NCBI GenBank assembly: GCA_902783935.1
Contig: CACZTA010000341.1
Span: 1-8,496 of the forward strand
Direction: 5' to 3'
Length of the DNA: 8,496 nt
Source of the DNA: an uncultured Lachnospiraceae bacterium
GTDB taxonomy: Bacteria; Bacillota; Clostridia; Lachnospirales; Lachnospiraceae
The notes below the pieces were generated by a model. It was not told the DNA's origin and ran no database searches. It was given only the letters and a program-made list of their open reading frames with translations. Shown here piece after piece: positions 6,222 to 8,496 of the stretch. Within the stretch, counting starts at the first letter, position 1. The number at the start of each line of letters is the position of its first letter. The position numbers and the translations under genes were made by a program.

Positions 6222-6253
6222 GGTGTTCCCGCCGCCCATAAGCGGGGGACACC
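6222..6253 (-). promoter_or_regulatory. Stem-loop in the hprK 5' leader
   Basis: In the hprK transcript, GGTGTCCCCCGC (6253-6242) pairs with GCGGCGGGAACACC (6235-6222). This gives 12 base pairs with two single-base bulges around the 6-base loop TTATGG. It lies close to the predicted transcription start and about 45 bases upstream of the ATG. No T-run follows, so it is not a terminator. It might stabilise the mRNA or modulate translation. I do not recognise a known riboswitch class. Confidence 0.45.
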
Positions 6254-6267
6254 CCTGCTCAGTTGTA

Positions 6268-6296
6268 ATCATACCACATGGCTCTCCGCTGCACAA
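6268..6296 (-). promoter_or_regulatory. Promoter of hprK-yigZ
   Basis: On the minus strand TTGTGC (6296-6291, 3/6 to the -35 consensus) is followed by an exact 17-bp spacer and TATGAT (6273-6268, 5/6). TGG directly before the -10 makes an extended -10 (TGGTATGAT). Predicted transcription starts near 6261, giving a leader of about 84 bases before the ATG at 6177. This allows hprK and yigZ to be expressed independently of uvrC. Confidence 0.65.
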
Positions 6297-6316
6297 TCAG
6301 GGCACTTTCCGGTCTT

Positions 6317-8191
6317 TTATGAAGATGACTCCCCATGGAAATACTGCCACACCTGTTCCGCCGCCCGCCTGTTCATGGCAGGTGCCTGCGCGAGCTCTTC
6401 CACGGACGCATTCCGGACCGCCTCCGTCGAGCCGAATGCCCGGAGCAGGCCCTTCCTTCTCGCACTTCCGATCCCGTCAATATCATCCAGGACCGAGCGG
6501 ACCTGTCCTTTACTCCGCAGCAGGCGGTGATACTCGATTGCAAAGCGGTGCGCCTCGTCCTGGATCCTCGTTATCAGTTTGAATCCCTCCGACTGCCGGC
6601 TGACGGGAATCTCTTTCTCCGCGTACCACAGCCCTCTGGTCCTGTGATAATCATCCTTTACCATTCCGGCGACGGGGATCTTCAGGTCCAGTTCCTCAAG
6701 CACCTGCTCCGCGATGTGGACCTGCCCCCTTCCGCCGTCCATCAGGATCAGGTCCGGCAGTGCCGAAAAGCCCTGGTCTCCCTCCTCCGCTCTCCGGAAG
6801 CGGCGTGTCAGGACCTCCCTCATGGAAGCGTAGTCATCCGGCCCCGTGACCGTCCTGATCCGGAACTTGCGGTAATCCGTCCTCTTGGGACGCCCCCTGT
6901 CGTAAACGACCATGGAACCCACCGACTCGAACCCGCTGATATTGGAAATATCATAAGCTTCCATGCGGTCCGCGCAGGCAACGCCGAGAAGCTCCCGGAT
7001 CTCCCGGACAGCCCCGCTCGTCCTGCGCTCTTCTCTCTGCATCCGTTCCCGGTCCCTTGACAGCGCGTTTTCAGCGTTTTCTTTTGCCATTTCCACGAGC
7101 TTTTCTTTCATGCCTCTTTTCGGCACGCGGATGGAAACCTTTCCTCCCCGGCGCTTTGAGAGCCATTCCTCAAGCAGCTCCCGGTCCGGCACTTCACTCT
7201 CCAGCATGAGCTCCCGCGGAATAAACGGCGTTCCCGCATAGTACTGCAGCAGGAAGCTTCTCAGGATCTCTGCAGGATTCTTCGCGTCCTCTGCAGTGAG
7301 GAAAAAATGCTCCCGGCCGATCAGCTTTCCGCCCCTCACGAAATACACCTGCGCCACCGCTTCCGTTTCGGACAGCGAAGCATTGCCCTCTTTCTGCATA
7401 TCCGCCGCAAGGGCGATCACATCCCGGTCATCCCCGTCCGATACCGTGATCTTCTGGCGCTCGGTAACCACCCGGATGCTCTCAATCAGGTCCCTGGTTT
7501 CCGCTGCCTCCTCAAACCGCATCTCTTCCGACGCCTGCTGCATTTTTTCCGTGAGGATCCGGATTTCTTCTTCCGTATTTCCGTCCAGAAAGGAGACTGC
7601 CTTCCGCACGCGCTCCCTGTACGCTTCAGGATCCGTACAGCCCCTGCAGGGCGCATCGCACTGCCCTATGTGATAATTCAGGCACGGCCTTCCTCCTGAC
7701 GGGCTCCCGTCCAGCCTGCGGCTGCAGGACCGGATCTTATACAGCTTCCGGGTCAGTTCGATCATGTCGTGAACCGCTCCCGCCGTCGGATAGGGACCGT
7801 AGTACTTTGACCCGTCCTTCTTCATCGATCTTACCATGATGATCCGCGGATACATCTCTTCCAGCGTCACCCGGATATAAGGATAAGTCTTGTCATCCTT
7901 CAGCATCGTGTTGTACTTCGGACGGTTCTCCTTGATCAGGTTGGATTCGAGGACGAGCGCTTCAAGTTCAGAGTCCGTGACAATATATTCAAAATGATCG
8001 ATCTGCGAGACCATCCTGACGATTTTCGGCGATTTGTTCCGTGTACTCTGAAAATACTGGCGCATGCGGTTTTTCAGGTTGACGGCTTTTCCGACGTAAA
8101 GAATTTCATCCCGCGCGTTCCGCATGATATAAACACCGGGAGAATCCGGGAGCTTTTTCAGCTCTTCTTCGATAATGAACTGTCCATCCAT
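6317..8191 (-). CDS. uvrC: Excinuclease ABC subunit C (UvrC)
   Basis: A 624-residue UvrC, the nuclease of nucleotide excision repair that makes the 3' and 5' incisions after UvrA/UvrB mark damage. The GIY-YIG nuclease domain spans about 15-95 (GVYIM at 19-23, YVGKA at 32-36, EALVLE at 77-82). A Cys quartet (156, 170, 178, 182) matches the cluster-binding cysteines described for E. coli UvrC; Cys185 is extra. The UVR motif that contacts UvrB is at about 208-240 (MRFEEAAETRDLIE). The RNase H-like second nuclease carries D414 (YDISNISG), D485 (LMDGGRGQV) and H548 (DEAHRFAIEYHR). Tandem helix-hairpin-helix DNA-binding motifs lie at about 566-617 (LDDIDGIGSARRKGLL). It is full length. The ATG at 8191 has only a weak GGGG ribosome binding site, and a terminator-like hairpin ends 17 bases upstream. 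hprK follows 139 bp downstream with its own promoter. Confidence 0.98.
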   Translation of the reverse strand: MDGQFIIEEELKKLPDSPGVYIMRNARDEILYVGKAVNLKNRMRQYFQSTRNKSPKIVRMVSQIDHFEYIVTDSELEALVLESNLIKENRPKYNTMLKDDKTYPYIRVTLEEMYPRIIMVRSMKKDGSKYYGPYPTAGAVHDMIELTRKLYKIRSCSRRLDGSPSGGRPCLNYHIGQCDAPCRGCTDPEAYRERVRKAVSFLDGNTEEEIRILTEKMQQASEEMRFEEAAETRDLIESIRVVTERQKITVSDGDDRDVIALAADMQKEGNASLSETEAVAQVYFVRGGKLIGREHFFLTAEDAKNPAEILRSFLLQYYAGTPFIPRELMLESEVPDRELLEEWLSKRRGGKVSIRVPKRGMKEKLVEMAKENAENALSRDRERMQREERRTSGAVREIRELLGVACADRMEAYDISNISGFESVGSMVVYDRGRPKRTDYRKFRIRTVTGPDDYASMREVLTRRFRRAEEGDQGFSALPDLILMDGGRGQVHIAEQVLEELDLKIPVAGMVKDDYHRTRGLWYAEKEIPVSRQSEGFKLITRIQDEAHRFAIEYHRLLRSKGQVRSVLDDIDGIGSARRKGLLRAFGSTEAVRNASVEELAQAPAMNRRAAEQVWQYFHGESSS

Positions 8192-8208
8192 ATGTCTGCC
8201 CCGTACGG

Positions 8209-8243
8209 AAAAACAGACTGCAGAACGAAGGTCCCGCAGTCTG
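8209..8243 (-). terminator. Intrinsic-terminator-like hairpin between the right-edge gene and uvrC
   Basis: On the minus strand CAGACTGCGGGAC (8243-8231) pairs with GTTCTGCAGTCTG (8226-8214). All 13 positions pair, two as G-U, around a CTTC loop, and five Ts follow at once (8213-8209). It starts 14 bases after the stop codon of the preceding gene and ends 17 bases before the uvrC ATG. The form is that of a Rho-independent terminator. The short T-run and the position just before uvrC also allow a leaky terminator or attenuator. Confidence 0.75.
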
Positions 8244-8257
8244 CTCCGCTTGATTAC

Positions 8258-8496
8258 TTATATCTTTTTAATGTTTTTCCAGAATTCCTCGTCTTCATGT
8301 GAGAGAGGCGGGTCTTTCTCCGGCTCCGGTACCGGCTTCCCGTCCTCGCCTTCAAGCCGCATAATATCGCGCTCACCGACGACAGCCTTAATATTGGCGG
8401 CCAGCTCCTCCTCGCTCACTTCTTCGAGCGGGGCGCTGCCTTCCGGACGGTCCGGCACTTCAGTCTGAACCGGACGTTCAGGCTCTTCAGCCGGAA
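8258..8496 (-). CDS. Unidentified acidic, proline-rich protein, C-terminal fragment (runs off right edge)
   Basis: The frame is open from the right edge to the TAA at 8260-8258, giving 78 codons. A GTG at 8458 could be a start, but reading continues upstream without a stop and there is no good ribosome binding site, so I treat this as the end of a longer gene. The segment is very rich in Glu, Asp and Pro (PAEEPERPVQTEVPD, VSEEELAANI, PVPEPEKDPPLSHEDEEFW) and ends in a short basic NIKKI tail. Most of it looks intrinsically disordered, resembling a charged tail or linker. There is no transmembrane segment or catalytic motif in the visible part. A terminator-like hairpin follows directly. I do not recognise the family. 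Confidence 0.65.
   Translation of the reverse strand, partial: PAEEPERPVQTEVPDRPEGSAPLEEVSEEELAANIKAVVGERDIMRLEGEDGKPVPEPEKDPPLSHEDEEFWKNIKKI

Noticed and set aside
6178..6252. 25-residue N-terminal extension of HprK from GTG 6252
   Set aside because: The GTG abuts rather than follows a ribosome binding site and the region forms a leader hairpin. The family N-terminus begins at the ATG at 6177.
6335..7060. 241-codon open frame on the plus strand within uvrC
   Set aside because: It is opposite the RNase H-like and helix-hairpin-helix regions of a clear UvrC. It has no motif and no ribosome binding site.
1..8496. Mobile elements, CRISPR arrays, tRNA or rRNA genes, integrase or phage genes, toxin-antitoxin or defence systems
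   Set aside because: I saw no transposase or integrase motifs, no regularly spaced direct repeats, no tRNA-like cloverleaf and no defence-gene domains. The window reads as core genes plus one transporter operon.

Overview
The window looks like an ordinary chromosomal segment of a Clostridia-type Firmicute, most likely Lachnospiraceae-like, with moderately high GC. The evidence is a cyclophilin, HPr kinase/phosphorylase, YigZ and UvrC of Firmicute character, strong AGGAGG-type ribosome binding sites, and HprK motif spacing that matches the Lactobacillus casei enzyme as I recall its numbering. The taxonomic call is inference from protein character, not a database result.

Layout from left to right. 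Positions 1-161 (minus) hold the N-terminus of an unidentified exported protein that runs off the left edge. A divergent intergenic region (162-364) carries candidate promoters in both directions. A cyclophilin-type peptidyl-prolyl isomerase follows (365-883, plus). Next is a three-gene operon (994-4498, plus) for a TAXI-family TRAP transporter: an exported solute receptor, a membrane-anchored DUF1850 protein, and a fused small-plus-large (DctQM-type) permease. A perfect 26-bp inverted repeat (4505-4561) ends this operon and also serves as terminator for the converging minus-strand genes. On the minus strand, in transcription order from the right edge, come the C-terminal end of an unidentified acidic protein (8496-8258), a strong intrinsic-terminator-like hairpin (8243-8209), uvrC (8191-6317), hprK with its own good promoter and a structured leader (6177-5236), and a yigZ-family gene (5225-4590) tightly coupled to hprK.

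The TRAP genes should work together. The TAXI protein captures an unknown, probably small organic-anion, substrate outside the membrane. The fused permease imports it using an ion gradient. DUF1850 is a recurrent but functionally unassigned companion. UvrC (nucleotide excision repair), HprK (control of HPr-Ser46-P and carbon catabolite repression) and YigZ are housekeeping and regulatory genes in one co-directional cluster.

I found no mobile element, CRISPR array, tRNA, rRNA or clearly new multi-gene system. The points most worth a second look are the apparent lack of a lipobox on the TAXI receptor in a presumably single-membrane organism next to an anchored DUF1850 protein, and the terminator-like hairpin immediately upstream of uvrC.
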